The position numbers and the translations under genes are program-made. From NCBI GenBank assembly GCA_948470335.1, contig CAOKOL010000009.1, forward strand, positions 40,775-104,774: DNA of 64,000 bases, read 5' to 3'. The stretch comes from an uncultured Lachnospiraceae bacterium. Lineage in GTDB: Bacteria > Bacillota > Clostridia > Lachnospirales > Lachnospiraceae. This document shows, in pieces, positions 7,572-16,141 of this stretch. Within the stretch, counting starts at the first letter, position 1. Every line of letters starts with the position of its first letter. Under the pieces are notes generated by a model. The model ran no database searches. It saw only the letters and a list, made by a program, of their open reading frames with translations, and was not told the origin of the DNA.

Positions 7572-9911
7572 CTACCGCGCGCTGATCGTATCCACCACCG
7601 ACATCCCCTTAATCTTCCTCATCGGCCCGATCACCGCCGCCACCGACGCCCCGGCCATAATCGCCGCAATCAGCGCCAGCAGGCCAAAAGGAACAGTCCA
7701 GCCATCTCCCCATCTTTCAGTAATCAGTTGTCCGTACAGAAACCGGTGCAGCGGAAGTCCAAAGGCCGTGCCCGCCGCCAGGCCGCAGATCATATAAGAA
7801 GCCGTTTCGGCAATCACCATCCGGTTCAGTTGGCGCGCGCTGGTTCCGATGGCCCGCATGGCCCCATACTGTCTAAGCCTCGCCGACACGCTCATGCCAA
7901 TGGTATTGATAATGTTGAACGCCGCGATCAGCCCGACGACTGCCAGAAATCCGTATACAAACAGTCCAAAGGAATAATAGACGGCTCTCACCTCGCTGTT
8001 GCTGGCCCTCTGATCGGAAAACTGAAATTCCTCTCCTGCGGCGTTACGCACTTCCAGGACGGCGGCATCCGATTTGTCCTTTAACTGAATATCCAGAATC
8101 GTATAGCCGGACTCGCCCGTCAGACTGCGAAACATGGTTTCGGAGCAGATCACCGTACCATCCGCCGTCCCGCGGTCGAAAAGCACAGAGTCTAAAATAC
8201 CGGCGATCCGGACTGTCCGCGGGCCAAGCGCCGTGGCCAGCGTCAGCTCATCTCCCGTTTTCGCCGAAAACCCGTCACCGTTTACCAGCAGAACCCCTTC
8301 CCCCTTTTCGGCATCCTCCAGACTTCCCTCCCGCATGTCATCCTTCGCCCAGCCAAACTGATACTGTTCATAGGAAATCAGATTCACCGTTTTTCCTTCC
8401 CCATTCAGTCCGGCGGGCAGGTCATAGGCAAAACTCCGGCCGAAAACACGTCGAACCGCAGGACTTTTTTCTAATTCATCCGCCAGCGCGTCCGGAATCC
8501 GGCAGGTATTTCCCGGACTGACAATCGCCACGTCAGGTGCGGAAGGACGCAGCGGCGTCAGCGCATGCCCCATAAAATCAATCCCTGTACTGAACCCAAG
8601 AAACAGAATCATGCTGAATCCAAAGGAACAGGTTAAAAGCAGCAGATTTTTCCGGCTGCCTGCCGCATGGTGGAAGCCCAGCGCAGCCTCGATCGGAAGC
8701 CATCCTGTCCCGGCGGAATGCCTGACGGCAAATACGGTGCCGGCATTGCCGGAAACCGCCTCAAGGGGCGATACCCGGGAAGCTCTTTTGGCCGGAGAGC
8801 GGGCCGCGGCAAGAACGGTCAGCAGGCCGATCACACAGCCCGATGCCAGACCGATTCCGCTGATGCCAAAAACCGGCATTTCTCCGAAATAAGTAGGACT
8901 GACAAACCGCAGCAGACCGCACAATCCCCAGACAATCATCACGCTGGAGGCAAGCCCGGCAGGGATTGCGGTCACACACCAGGAAAGGGCCTCTGCCCGC
9001 ACAAAGCGCCTCACCTGCCGGGGCGTGGCGCCAATACACCGGATCATGCCGAAAAATTCCGTTCTCTGCGCCACATTGCTGTTTAAACTGCCCAGTATCA
9101 TCAGCATCCCGGAAAAAGCCACCAGCACGGCCAGAATCGCCGCCGTCAGATAGAGCACCCTGATATAATTGTCTCCGCTTTGCAGCAAAAGCCCCATCAG
9201 CTTGGCATTTTCTCCTACACAGTCCTCAGGGATATTCAGATTGGCGCAGATCTCTCCGATTGCCCGCCGTATGCTGCCGCCGGGCCCAAAGGCCGTGTAA
9301 CAGACAAAATCATCTTTCAGCGTGGCGGACCGGAACCGGGTCAGATAAGCGTCGGCATTCAAAAATATTCCGAACGCGCCGTATTTTTGCATATCCGGCG
9401 TATCCTCCACAAAACCGGAGATCTGAAAAGACATTTCTCCCTCCGGCGCCGACAAAGTGACCATATCGCCCACCGAAAGACCAAGCCGGTCATGGACACC
9501 TTCCGAGACCAGCGCCTCCTGATCCGTTCCCGGAAAAGAACCTTCAATTATGCGGGTCGCCGGATAGAGGGAGAGAAAAGCTTCGTCAAATCCACAGACT
9601 ACCGTTTCCGTTTCTTCGATCCGATACCCCTGATCCAGCCGATAGTTGACTGCGGCATATCTGCTGAGGGTTTCCACATCCGGCCTGGCGCTGATAATCC
9701 CGATCTGTTCTTCATTAAGCCCTTTAAAAGCGGCGTGCCACGCGCCGTCGGTCCTGATGGCCTGCAGCTTCTGGCTTTGCAGAAACATATCTGCCATACC
9801 AAATACCGCCGCAACCAGAAATGCCGAAAACAGAATACAGAGACGGGTCATACGGGTCTGTCTGCGGTGTACCTTTGCCGAGATCGGAATCAGGTCAAGA
9901 TAACTTTTCAT
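7572..9911 (-). CDS. FtsX-family ABC transporter permease, large form
   Basis: About 779 residues. The ATG at 9911 is preferred because GGGAGGG lies 7 bases upstream; the ATG at 9917 is too close to it. One N-terminal membrane segment (about residues 22-40) is followed by an extracellular MacB-like periplasmic domain, then FtsX blocks. The first contains TEFFGMIRCIGATPRQVRRF and the second RLRQYGAMRAIGTSARQLNR, so the protein has two tandem FtsX units. This matches antimicrobial-peptide exporters linked to BceRS-like systems. The gene overlaps the end of the ATPase gene. A single polypeptide is probably a complete permease half of the transporter. Confidence 0.85.
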   Translation of the reverse strand: MKSYLDLIPISAKVHRRQTRMTRLCILFSAFLVAAVFGMADMFLQSQKLQAIRTDGAWHAAFKGLNEEQIGIISARPDVETLSRYAAVNYRLDQGYRIEETETVVCGFDEAFLSLYPATRIIEGSFPGTDQEALVSEGVHDRLGLSVGDMVTLSAPEGEMSFQISGFVEDTPDMQKYGAFGIFLNADAYLTRFRSATLKDDFVCYTAFGPGGSIRRAIGEICANLNIPEDCVGENAKLMGLLLQSGDNYIRVLYLTAAILAVLVAFSGMLMILGSLNSNVAQRTEFFGMIRCIGATPRQVRRFVRAEALSWCVTAIPAGLASSVMIVWGLCGLLRFVSPTYFGEMPVFGISGIGLASGCVIGLLTVLAAARSPAKRASRVSPLEAVSGNAGTVFAVRHSAGTGWLPIEAALGFHHAAGSRKNLLLLTCSFGFSMILFLGFSTGIDFMGHALTPLRPSAPDVAIVSPGNTCRIPDALADELEKSPAVRRVFGRSFAYDLPAGLNGEGKTVNLISYEQYQFGWAKDDMREGSLEDAEKGEGVLLVNGDGFSAKTGDELTLATALGPRTVRIAGILDSVLFDRGTADGTVICSETMFRSLTGESGYTILDIQLKDKSDAAVLEVRNAAGEEFQFSDQRASNSEVRAVYYSFGLFVYGFLAVVGLIAAFNIINTIGMSVSARLRQYGAMRAIGTSARQLNRMVIAETASYMICGLAAGTAFGLPLHRFLYGQLITERWGDGWTVPFGLLALIAAIMAGASVAAVIGPMRKIKGMSVVDTISAR

Positions 9912-10590
9912 TCGCATTCCCTCCCAAATCCGTCAATATACCGTCAGATACCCGCATAACCCGATCTACCGAAGCGGTAAGATTGGGATTATGGGTAATC
10001 ATCAGAATCGTCTGCCGGTAACGGCGGGAAGCCTGGGTAAGCAGATCTATCACGTCCTGGCTGTTCTGGCTGTCCAGATTTCCGGTCGGCTCGTCGGCCA
10101 GAATCAGTTTTGGTCTGGTAACTAACGCCCGTCCGATGGCGACACGCTGCTGCTGCCCGCCGGATAACTGCCCCGGCAGATGACGGCGGCGGGCGGAAAG
10201 CCCCAGCAGCTCCAGAATCTCATCAATGACGCCGGGGTCCGGCTTCCGGTAATCCAGAAGCAGCGGAAACATAATGTTCTGCTCCACGTTCAGCTCTGTC
10301 ACCAGTTGGAAAGACTGGAAGATAAATCCGATATTGCGCCGCCTGAAAATCGTCCGTTCCTCTTCCTTCATCCCAAACAAGTCCTGACCGTCCACCCGGA
10401 TTGTCCCGGAAGACGGCTCGTCCAGCGCGCCGATACAGTTTAACAGCGTACTTTTACCGGAACCGGACTCGCCGATTACGGCGGCAAATTCTCCTCTTTC
10501 CATCGTAAAAGACACGTCCTTTAAAGCCTCTGTCTTTGCTTCGCCTGTTCCGTAGGTTTTGCACAGATTGCGTACCTTTAAGATTTCCAT
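9895..10590 (-). CDS. ABC transporter ATP-binding protein (LolD/MacB type)
   Basis: 231 residues from the ATG at 10590; the GGAGG used for initiation overlaps an upstream ATG at 10608, which is therefore not the start. Walker A is GESGSGKST (40-48), signature [16 protein letters not shown] (141-156), and Walker [14 protein letters not shown] (162 onward). It pairs with the large permease downstream, with coupled translation. Its own promoter and operator lie in the 75 bases after the histidine kinase gene, so the transporter can be induced separately from the sensor genes. Substrate specificity is unknown; peptide antibiotics are likely from family context. Confidence 0.9.
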   Translation of the reverse strand: MEILKVRNLCKTYGTGEAKTEALKDVSFTMERGEFAAVIGESGSGKSTLLNCIGALDEPSSGTIRVDGQDLFGMKEEERTIFRRRNIGFIFQSFQLVTELNVEQNIMFPLLLDYRKPDPGVIDEILELLGLSARRRHLPGQLSGGQQQRVAIGRALVTRPKLILADEPTGNLDSQNSQDVIDLLTQASRRYRQTILMITHNPNLTASVDRVMRVSDGILTDLGGNANEKLS

Positions 10591-10613
10591 TCTTTTTCGC
10601 ACCTCCATTTCCT

Positions 10614-10680
10614 CTTACGGTACCCAATCATACCAGAGACAGCTTACGTTTCGGTGAATCTGAGCTTACAGTTCCGTAAG
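10614..10680. promoter_or_regulatory. promoter and response-regulator operator of the ABC genes
   Basis: The palindrome CTTAC AGTTCC GTAAG (10665-10680) overlaps the stop codon of the kinase gene. A half-site GCTTACGTTTC (10642-10652) lies 22 bases away and a third CTTAC at 10614. A minus-strand -10 TATGAT (10627-10632) sits downstream of the half-site without a clear -35. The layout repeats that at 2531-2567, which supports both as targets of one regulator. Confidence 0.6.
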
Positions 10681-11895
10681 AAACGACATGGTAAATACAG
10701 CGCCCTGCCCCTGGCCGCTCTGTACGGCAAGGATACCGCCCTGCCCTTCTACGATGGATTTCGCAAGGGAAAGCCCCAGCCCGGTGCCCTGGGTGTCCAG
10801 GGAATGGGCGCTGCGGTAAAAACGTTTGAAAATATGATGAATATCCTCAGGGGCAATGCCCTGGCCGCTGTCGGCAACACAAATTCGAAGCATAACCGGC
10901 GTCTGCTCCCAGGAAATTTCGATCTGATCTCCGGATTGGGTGTGATCCAACGCGTTTTTCACGATATTTTCCACCGCTTCTCCTGTCCATTCTCTGTCGC
11001 AGACCAGTGTCTGTTCCGGATTTCCTTTCAGCAAAATTTCTTTGCCCTCCCTCCCGGCTCTTACCGTCAGTTCGCAGACAGCGCCTGTGATCAGTTCTTT
11101 TACATTACAGCAATTCTTTTCAAAAGAAATATTTCCCGCGTCAAGCCGGGTGATTTTCAGCATGGAACGGATCAACTGTTCCATACGCTTTAAGGAGACT
11201 CCCATTTTAGCCGTAAACTGCCTGATTGTCTCCGGATTGTCCGGTTCTTCTTCCATAATCTCCTGATACATGGCAAGCGCCGCCAGCGGCGTCTTCAACT
11301 GGTGAGAAATATCAGATATGGTACTTTTCATAAATTCCTTCGCGGCCCGCTCAGACTCATTCTTAGCCTGAAGCATGGTGGCAAGCTGTTCCACGGAAGA
11401 AAAAATCCGATAAATTCCCCCCTCTCTGTTCCGGGGCAGACGGCCGGTATAATCTCCGCTGATATAGGCTGTCAGCACAGCATCCGCCTGTTGATAAAGC
11501 GTTCTTCTCTTTCTGAAAAAACAGCCGGTTCCGATGGCAAGAAACAAAAACAACAGGACGCAGGCAACGGCCAGTTCCCGGAGCAGACGCTCCCAAACCT
11601 TTAAAAACAGCGCAGGCACACGAAAATCCGTCCTGCTGCCGATCCCTGCCGCGGCAAGCAAAGCCCGCCCGCCGTCTCCGCCCTCCCGGCTGGTAAGCGC
11701 CCTGGCAATAACGTCTCCGGAAACGCCCTGGTTTAAAAGGGAAGAAGCCACAGCTTCCTCATGGGAGAGATACAGCGCTTTCAGATGATTCATCTGACCG
11801 ATTCCAAGCATCAGGCCCGCGCAGGGCAGCATCAGGGCAAATATAAGCAAAAACAGGCAGAACCCTTTCACCTGCCGGTCATAATACAGACTCAT
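10666..11895 (-). CDS. sensor histidine kinase (peptide-antibiotic type)
   Basis: 409 residues from the ATG at 11895, which overlaps the regulator stop (ATGA) and has AGAGGTG upstream. There are two membrane segments near residues 12-34 and 104-126 with a short extracellular loop, a HAMP-like linker, then the H-box STISDISHQLKTPLAALAMY. The N-box is ENIVKNALDHT and the G-boxes are DSGQGIAPEDI and GTGLGLSLAK. All catalytic motifs are intact. With the response regulator and the ABC transporter directly downstream it forms a classical detoxification module, in which the transporter often acts as the sensor. Confidence 0.9.
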   Translation of the reverse strand: MSLYYDRQVKGFCLFLLIFALMLPCAGLMLGIGQMNHLKALYLSHEEAVASSLLNQGVSGDVIARALTSREGGDGGRALLAAAGIGSRTDFRVPALFLKVWERLLRELAVACVLLFLFLAIGTGCFFRKRRTLYQQADAVLTAYISGDYTGRLPRNREGGIYRIFSSVEQLATMLQAKNESERAAKEFMKSTISDISHQLKTPLAALAMYQEIMEEEPDNPETIRQFTAKMGVSLKRMEQLIRSMLKITRLDAGNISFEKNCCNVKELITGAVCELTVRAGREGKEILLKGNPEQTLVCDREWTGEAVENIVKNALDHTQSGDQIEISWEQTPVMLRICVADSGQGIAPEDIHHIFKRFYRSAHSLDTQGTGLGLSLAKSIVEGQGGILAVQSGQGQGAVFTMSFLTEL

Positions 11896-12596
11896 AAAGA
11901 CACCTCTTTCTCCTTCCACCGGTAGCCAAACCCGCGGACGGTAAGCAGATGCTCCGGATGAGAAGGGTCCGCCTCCAGCTTCTCACGAAGCCGCCGCACA
12001 TATACGGACACCGTATTGTCGTCCACGTAACTGCCCTCATCGTCCCACAGTTCCCGCAGAATCGCCTCCCTGGTAACGACGCGGCCCGCGTTCCGGGACA
12101 GCAGACAGAGCAGACGGTATTCGGCGGCTGTCAGCTCTATGGCTTTTCCATTTAACGACACGCGGCTTGCGGACAGGTCGATCCGCAAATCTCCGCACAG
12201 AATCATATTTTCCCCTTTTCTGGCTGATATCCCCGCGCGGCGCAGCAGCGCGCGGATTCGGGAACACAGCTCCCCCAGCCGAAACGGTTTGGTAATATAA
12301 TCGTCGCCGCCGCAATCCAGCCCCCGAATCACGCTGACCTCCTCATCCGAAGCCGTCAGAAAAATAATCGGCGTGGAATCTCCCCGCTTTCTCACCGCTT
12401 CGCAGACCTCGTATCCCGTTCCGTCCGGCAGCGTCACATCCAAAAGCAGCAGATCATACCCGTCTCCTTTTCGCAGACAGCAAAGCGCCTCCTTTACCGT
12501 CCTGGCCAGTTCCCACTCAAATCCGCTTTTCCTTAACGCATATCCCAGGCCGTCCACAAGGCCCATATCATCTTCCAGCAGCAGTAATTTACTCAT
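11892..12596 (-). CDS. OmpR-family response regulator
   Basis: 234 residues. The receiver domain has the acidic pair at Glu8-Asp10, phospho-acceptor Asp53 in LLLLDVTLPDG, FLTASDE and Lys103 in YITKPFRLGEL. The C-terminal winged helix contains ELTAAEYRLLCLLSRNAGRV and DNTVSVYVRRLREKLE. It is the first gene of the operon with the kinase. It most likely binds the CTTAC-N6-GTAAG sites at 10665-10680 and 2552-2567; that assignment is inference from position and repetition. Confidence 0.92.
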   Translation of the reverse strand: MSKLLLLEDDMGLVDGLGYALRKSGFEWELARTVKEALCCLRKGDGYDLLLLDVTLPDGTGYEVCEAVRKRGDSTPIIFLTASDEEVSVIRGLDCGGDDYITKPFRLGELCSRIRALLRRAGISARKGENMILCGDLRIDLSASRVSLNGKAIELTAAEYRLLCLLSRNAGRVVTREAILRELWDDEGSYVDDNTVSVYVRRLREKLEADPSHPEHLLTVRGFGYRWKEKEVSL

Positions 12597-12660
12597 TGGA
12601 GTTCCTCCCGATCATCTGTCACACCGTTTACATTTCGCCGTTTTTCAGCCGGCTCCCAAC

Positions 12661-12705
12661 TGATATTCCATGACTGATATTCCGTTGACAGCCAGATCTA
12701 TTATA
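12661..12705 (-). promoter_or_regulatory. promoter region of the two-component operon
   Basis: A minus-strand TATAAT lies at 12700-12705 without a good -35. Downstream of it is a direct repeat of GGAATATCAGT, two copies 15 bases apart (12661-12685), which could be a regulator site. Little else is visible in the 312-base gap 12597-12908 apart from the leader hairpin at 12835-12875. Confidence 0.4.
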
Positions 12706-12834
12706 TCAGAAAGGGCGGATGAATCCCACTTTTTCTTTTGACATGCCCCGGCACTGACACAGGCGCCTTTTCTTTCAGACACTTTTTTCTTTTCTGCCGC
12801 ATACATTATCTACAAAGCATTTTATGTTTGCGAA

Positions 12835-12875
12835 GCGGGCGGATTTTATGAGGACAGTTTCCCTTTTCCGCCCGC
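12835..12875 (+). other. leader hairpin before the NMT1-type lipoprotein gene
   Basis: GCGGGCGGA (12835-12843) pairs perfectly with TCCGCCCGC (12867-12875) across a 23-base loop, 33 bases before the start codon. No T-run follows, so it is not a simple terminator. It could be a 5' stabilising stem or part of a regulatory leader; it does not match the TPP riboswitch core. Confidence 0.4.
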
Positions 12876-12908
12876 ATCATGCAGCCAGTGCGATAAAAGG
12901 AGGAAATT

Positions 12909-13910
12909 ATGAAACGAATTGCAGCGCTGCTGACGGCAGCTATGGTTTTAGCGGCATCTCTGGCAGGGTGCCAGCCCAAAGGCACTACCGGAGGCGGACA
13001 GACGCCGGTCACGCTCAATGAGGTGGCCCACTCTATTTTTTATGCCCCGCAGTATGCAGCTTATGAACTGGGATATTTTAAAGAAGAAGGCATCGATCTG
13101 ACCATCGTCACCGGCTTTGGCGCGGATAAGGTAATGACCGCCCTGGTGGCCGGCGAAGCGGATATCGGATTTATGGGGTCGGAAGCCTCCATCTACACCT
13201 ACGCCAACGGCGCCGAGGACTATGCCGTCAACTTTGCCCAGTTGACCCAGCGGGCCGGAAACTTCCTGGTGGCCAGAGAAGCGCAGCCGGATTTCCAGTG
13301 GAGTGACCTGAAAGGGAAGACGGTTCTGGGGGGAAGGGCCGGCGGTATGCCGGAAATGGTATTCGAATATATTCTGAAAAAGAACAATATTGACCCCAAA
13401 GCTGACCTGACCATCGACCAGAGCATTGATTTCGGACTGACAGCGGCGGCATTCTCCAGCAATGACGCGGACTATACCGTAGAGTTCGAGCCTCATGCGA
13501 CGGCACTGGAAATGGAAGGCAGCGGCGTGGTGGTAGCTTCTCTGGGCGTAGACTCCGGTTATGTGCCTTACACCGCGTACTGCGCGAAGCAGAGCTATTT
13601 CAAAGGACATGAGGACATTATCCAGGGCTTTACCAATGCCATCCAGAAGGGCATGGACTATGTGAATTCCCATTCCGCCGAGGAAGTGGCCAAAACCATA
13701 CAGCCCCAGTTCCCGGAAACCGACCTGGAAACCATCACAAAAATCGTGGAACGCTACCAGGCTCAGGATACCTGGAAAGAGGATACTGTGTTCCAGGAAG
13801 ACAGCTTCAATCTGCTGCAGAATATTCTGATGGAAGCCGGTGAGCTTACGGAAAAGGTACCCTATGAAAAACTGGTGACTACCGTATATTCGGAGAAAGC
13901 GGCGGAGTAA
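12909..13910 (+). CDS. NMT1/SsuA-type ABC substrate-binding lipoprotein, orphan
   Basis: 333 residues, start fixed by AAAGGAGG 6 bases upstream. The lipobox is SLAGC (Cys21). The mature part has the NitT/TauT/SsuA fold signature: LNEVAHSIFYAPQYAAYELG, then GYFKEEGIDLTIV, MTALVAGEADIGFMGSEASI and WSDLKGKTVLGGRAGGMPEM. This family delivers nitrate, sulfonates, thiamine precursors or similar small molecules to an ABC permease. Neither permease nor ATPase genes are adjacent, and a terminator follows, so it is monocistronic. The ligand cannot be assigned. Confidence 0.85.
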   Translation: MKRIAALLTAAMVLAASLAGCQPKGTTGGGQTPVTLNEVAHSIFYAPQYAAYELGYFKEEGIDLTIVTGFGADKVMTALVAGEADIGFMGSEASIYTYANGAEDYAVNFAQLTQRAGNFLVAREAQPDFQWSDLKGKTVLGGRAGGMPEMVFEYILKKNNIDPKADLTIDQSIDFGLTAAAFSSNDADYTVEFEPHATALEMEGSGVVVASLGVDSGYVPYTAYCAKQSYFKGHEDIIQGFTNAIQKGMDYVNSHSAEEVAKTIQPQFPETDLETITKIVERYQAQDTWKEDTVFQEDSFNLLQNILMEAGELTEKVPYEKLVTTVYSEKAAE

Positions 13911-13977
13911 GCCAAAAGTCTTTTGCTGACCGCCTGTTTACGCAAAAAGGACGCAAAAGCTGTCAGCACCAAGCAAA

Positions 13978-14024
13978 ACAGGGAAGCGCCGGCCTGGCTT
14001 CTGCCATGCCGCTTCCCTGTTTTT
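13978..14024 (+). terminator. intrinsic terminator
   Basis: ACAGGGAAGC (13978-13987) pairs with GCTTCCCTGT (14011-14020), followed by TTTT. It ends the lipoprotein transcript and, being nearly symmetric (AAAA precedes the stem), may also end the acetyltransferase transcript from the other side. Confidence 0.85.
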
Positions 14025-14064
14025 CCGGCGGATTCTGTCTCCTGTTTCCGGTCGGTTGATTTCA

Positions 14065-14541
14065 TTACAGAATCTTTTCCATTCCTATTTTCTGAATTTT
14101 CAGTCCCAGCTTCTCATAAAATTTCACGGCGTTCCCATTATCCGCCCACACGTTCAGCGTCACATTGTAATAGCCCTGCTCTCTGGCAAAATTCAGGACA
14201 TATTCATATAACTGTCTGCCCACGTGGGCATTGCGGGCGGTTTCATCCACGCACAAATCGTCGATATACAAAGTCTTGATATCGGTCATGTTATTGTTAT
14301 CAATATATTGCTGATGGACGCAGAAAGCATAGCCCAAAACCGTTCCGTCCTTTTCCGCGACAAAAATCGGCCGGTGATCATCCGCGATAATTGCTTTTAA
14401 TTCCTCGTCCCCGTATTTCTTCGTTCCCGCCTTAAACAGATCGGGACGGGCGTCGCTGTGTACTTTCAGAACCTGATAAAGCAGTTTGTTAATTACTTCC
14501 ATGTCAGACTCCGCGGCCCGACGGATTTTTAAATTTTCCAT
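14065..14541 (-). CDS. GNAT-family N-acetyltransferase
   Basis: 158 residues. It has the GNAT order: an N-terminal IRRAAESDMEVINKLLYQVL, the central strand IFVAEKDGTVLGYAFCV, and LYIDDLCVDETARNAHVGRQ, the acetyl-CoA pyrophosphate-binding region (a degenerate Q/RxxGxG/A written RNAHVGRQL). It ends in NGNAVKFYEKLGLKIQ. The acceptor is unknown. It is a single gene facing the terminator at 13978-14024. AGGA lies at suitable distance from the ATG. Confidence 0.88.
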   Translation of the reverse strand: MENLKIRRAAESDMEVINKLLYQVLKVHSDARPDLFKAGTKKYGDEELKAIIADDHRPIFVAEKDGTVLGYAFCVHQQYIDNNNMTDIKTLYIDDLCVDETARNAHVGRQLYEYVLNFAREQGYYNVTLNVWADNGNAVKFYEKLGLKIQKIGMEKIL

Positions 14542-14637
14542 ATTATTCCTCCAAATCCTAATGATATTCTCACATTTACACGGTACATTATGTCAGATTT
14601 TCCAACGCTATTATTTTACCACGCGCAAATAGATCAT

Positions 14638-15141
14638 TCAAAACTTCCTCAGCCCGATTGACCCGTCATCCCCCGCATTCTCAATCTTCCGGATTTCCAC
14701 ATAATAGCCGGCCGTATCGCTCACCTTCACATACACCCGTTCCCCCTCTTTATGACCCAGAACTGCTTTGCCCAGAGGGGATTCCGTGGAAATCCACCCA
14801 TTAATGGAATTCCCCCGCACCGTAGTCACCAGTGTATAGGTTTCTTCCTCGTCCTCATCCTCAAAATAAACCGTCACCCGGTTATTCAGCCCCGCCTCAT
14901 CGCTTTTGGAGTCGTCGGACACCACAACGGCGGTTTTAATCATCCGTTCCAGATAGCGGATACGGCTCTCATTGGCATTTTTATCCTTTTTTGCCGCATG
15001 ATACTCAAAATTTTCGCTCAGATCCCCGTGGGAGCGGGCCTCCTTCACCGCCTCCAGCGCTTCTTTGCGCACCACCAGCTTTCTGTATTCGATTTCCTGG
15101 CGCATCCGTTCAATGTCCTTCTTTGTCACTTTATCATGCAT
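14638..15141 (-). CDS. GreA/GreB-family transcription elongation factor
   Basis: 167 residues from the ATG at 15141, which has GAGGAG 7 bases upstream. A longer frame to 15297 adds a low-complexity Gly/Arg/Ala stretch with no initiation site and is rejected. The N-terminal coiled coil contains EARSHGDLSENFEYHAAKKD, the Gre-factor tip motif with acidic residues that reach the polymerase active site. The C-terminal FKBP-like domain contains STESPLGKAVLGHKEGERV. The expected function is rescue of backtracked RNA polymerase. It differs from standard greA by an acidic insertion EDEDEEE, so it may be a paralogue. Confidence 0.88.
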   Translation of the reverse strand: MHDKVTKKDIERMRQEIEYRKLVVRKEALEAVKEARSHGDLSENFEYHAAKKDKNANESRIRYLERMIKTAVVVSDDSKSDEAGLNNRVTVYFEDEDEEETYTLVTTVRGNSINGWISTESPLGKAVLGHKEGERVYVKVSDTAGYYVEIRKIENAGDDGSIGLRKF

Positions 15142-15334
15142 ATACTCCTCTTTTCCGGCGCGCCTGCCGCGCCTGCCAAAAATTCTCCCAAAGCCCTGCC
15201 GTCCTGATTTCGCGCCTGCTCCGCCGCCTTTTCCAATCCGGGCCGCCGTAGCTGCCGCCCTGCTTCCCTGTGACCTCGTCACTGAATCAGACACCATATT
15301 CCCGTATACTGTCTAAAACAGGAGGCGGCTCACT

Positions 15335-15532
15335 ATGTCAAAACGAAAAGCCATTGTCAATACCCGGGCCTGTGTGGCCTGCGGATGCTGTATGAAGGTC
15401 TGTCCCAAAAACGCGATTACCATTCCGAAAGGCATTCACGCCGAAATTGATAAAGAACGATGCGTCGGATGCGGAAAATGCGCAAAAGAATGTCCCGCAA
15501 GCATTATCACAGTGGAGGTGGCGGAATCATGA
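15335..15532 (+). CDS. 2[4Fe-4S] ferredoxin
   Basis: 65 residues, AGGAGG upstream of the ATG. Two clusters of cysteines, CVACGCCMKVCP and CVGCGKCAKECP, each fit CxxCxxCxxxCP and bind two [4Fe-4S] centres. It overlaps the next gene as ATGA. It probably passes electrons to or from the membrane Fe-S protein encoded next. Confidence 0.92.
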   Translation: MSKRKAIVNTRACVACGCCMKVCPKNAITIPKGIHAEIDKERCVGCGKCAKECPASIITVEVAES

Positions 15533-16122
15533 AACAGAAAAAGAAATGGTATGATTACCTCTGGATTGCTTCGCTGACTTATCTGATTCTGGGATTTTTT
15601 AATATACTGTTTGCCTGGCTGGGGCTTCTCTGCTTCTTTATTCCGCTGCTGATCGCCGTGATCAAAGGCAATAAAGCTTACTGCAATAAATACTGCGGCC
15701 GGGGACAGTTGTTTTCCCTTGCAGGCGGCCGGTTCGGGCTCTCCCGCAAAAAAGATGTTCCCGGCTGGATGAAGTCCCCATACTTCCGATATGGATTTCT
15801 AATTTTTTTCTTCACCATGTTTTTCCAGATGTTGTGGAACACCTATCTGGTATTCGCCGGCACAAAAAATTTAGGAACGGCGGTTACTCTGCTGTGGACT
15901 TTCAGGCTTCCCTGGCACTGGGCCTACCACGGCACTTTCTTTTCCGACGGCGTGGCTCAGTTTGCTTTCGGCTTCTACAGCGTTATGCTGACTTCCACCG
16001 TACTGGGATTTGTGACAATGCTGTTATTCAAGCCCCGTTCCTGGTGCGTTTACTGTCCCATGGGCACGATGACGCAGCTCATCTGCAAAGCAAAGCATAA
16101 AGCCGCGTCTCGGAAATCATAA
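15529..16122 (+). CDS. membrane 4Fe-4S-type protein (NapH/FixG-like)
   Basis: 197 residues starting MKQKKKWYDYLW at 15529; a longer in-frame start at 15460 lies inside the ferredoxin gene and is rejected. Four or five membrane segments are visible (for example residues 12-45, 85-105 and 145-168). Cysteine motifs are YCNKYCGRGQLF near residue 53 and SWCVYCPMGTMTQLIC near 175, as in NapH-like membrane redox subunits, although a full CxxCxxCxxxCP pair is lacking. It is coupled to the ferredoxin, and a Crp/Fnr regulator is convergent next door. A role in membrane electron transfer is likely; the partner enzyme is not in the window. Confidence 0.8.
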   Translation: MKQKKKWYDYLWIASLTYLILGFFNILFAWLGLLCFFIPLLIAVIKGNKAYCNKYCGRGQLFSLAGGRFGLSRKKDVPGWMKSPYFRYGFLIFFFTMFFQMLWNTYLVFAGTKNLGTAVTLLWTFRLPWHWAYHGTFFSDGVAQFAFGFYSVMLTSTVLGFVTMLLFKPRSWCVYCPMGTMTQLICKAKHKAASRKS

Positions 16123-16141
16123 CAGAATGAGACAGACCGGA

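Noticed and set aside
12700..12908. TPP riboswitch before the NMT1-type lipoprotein gene
   Set aside because: The CTGAGA and ACCTGAT-type elements are missing; only a simple GC-rich stem is present.
14500..14640. Possible RNA gene between the acetyltransferase and GreA-like genes
   Set aside because: No stable fold or promoter stands out in this short A+T-rich spacer.
15142..15297. N-terminal extension of the GreA-like protein
   Set aside because: Low-complexity Gly/Arg/Ala sequence, no initiation signal, and a strong GAGGAG site at the internal ATG 15141.
15460..15531. Early start of the membrane Fe-S protein
   Set aside because: This stretch is the ferredoxin gene read in another frame; the ATGA-overlapping start at 15529 is the coupled one.
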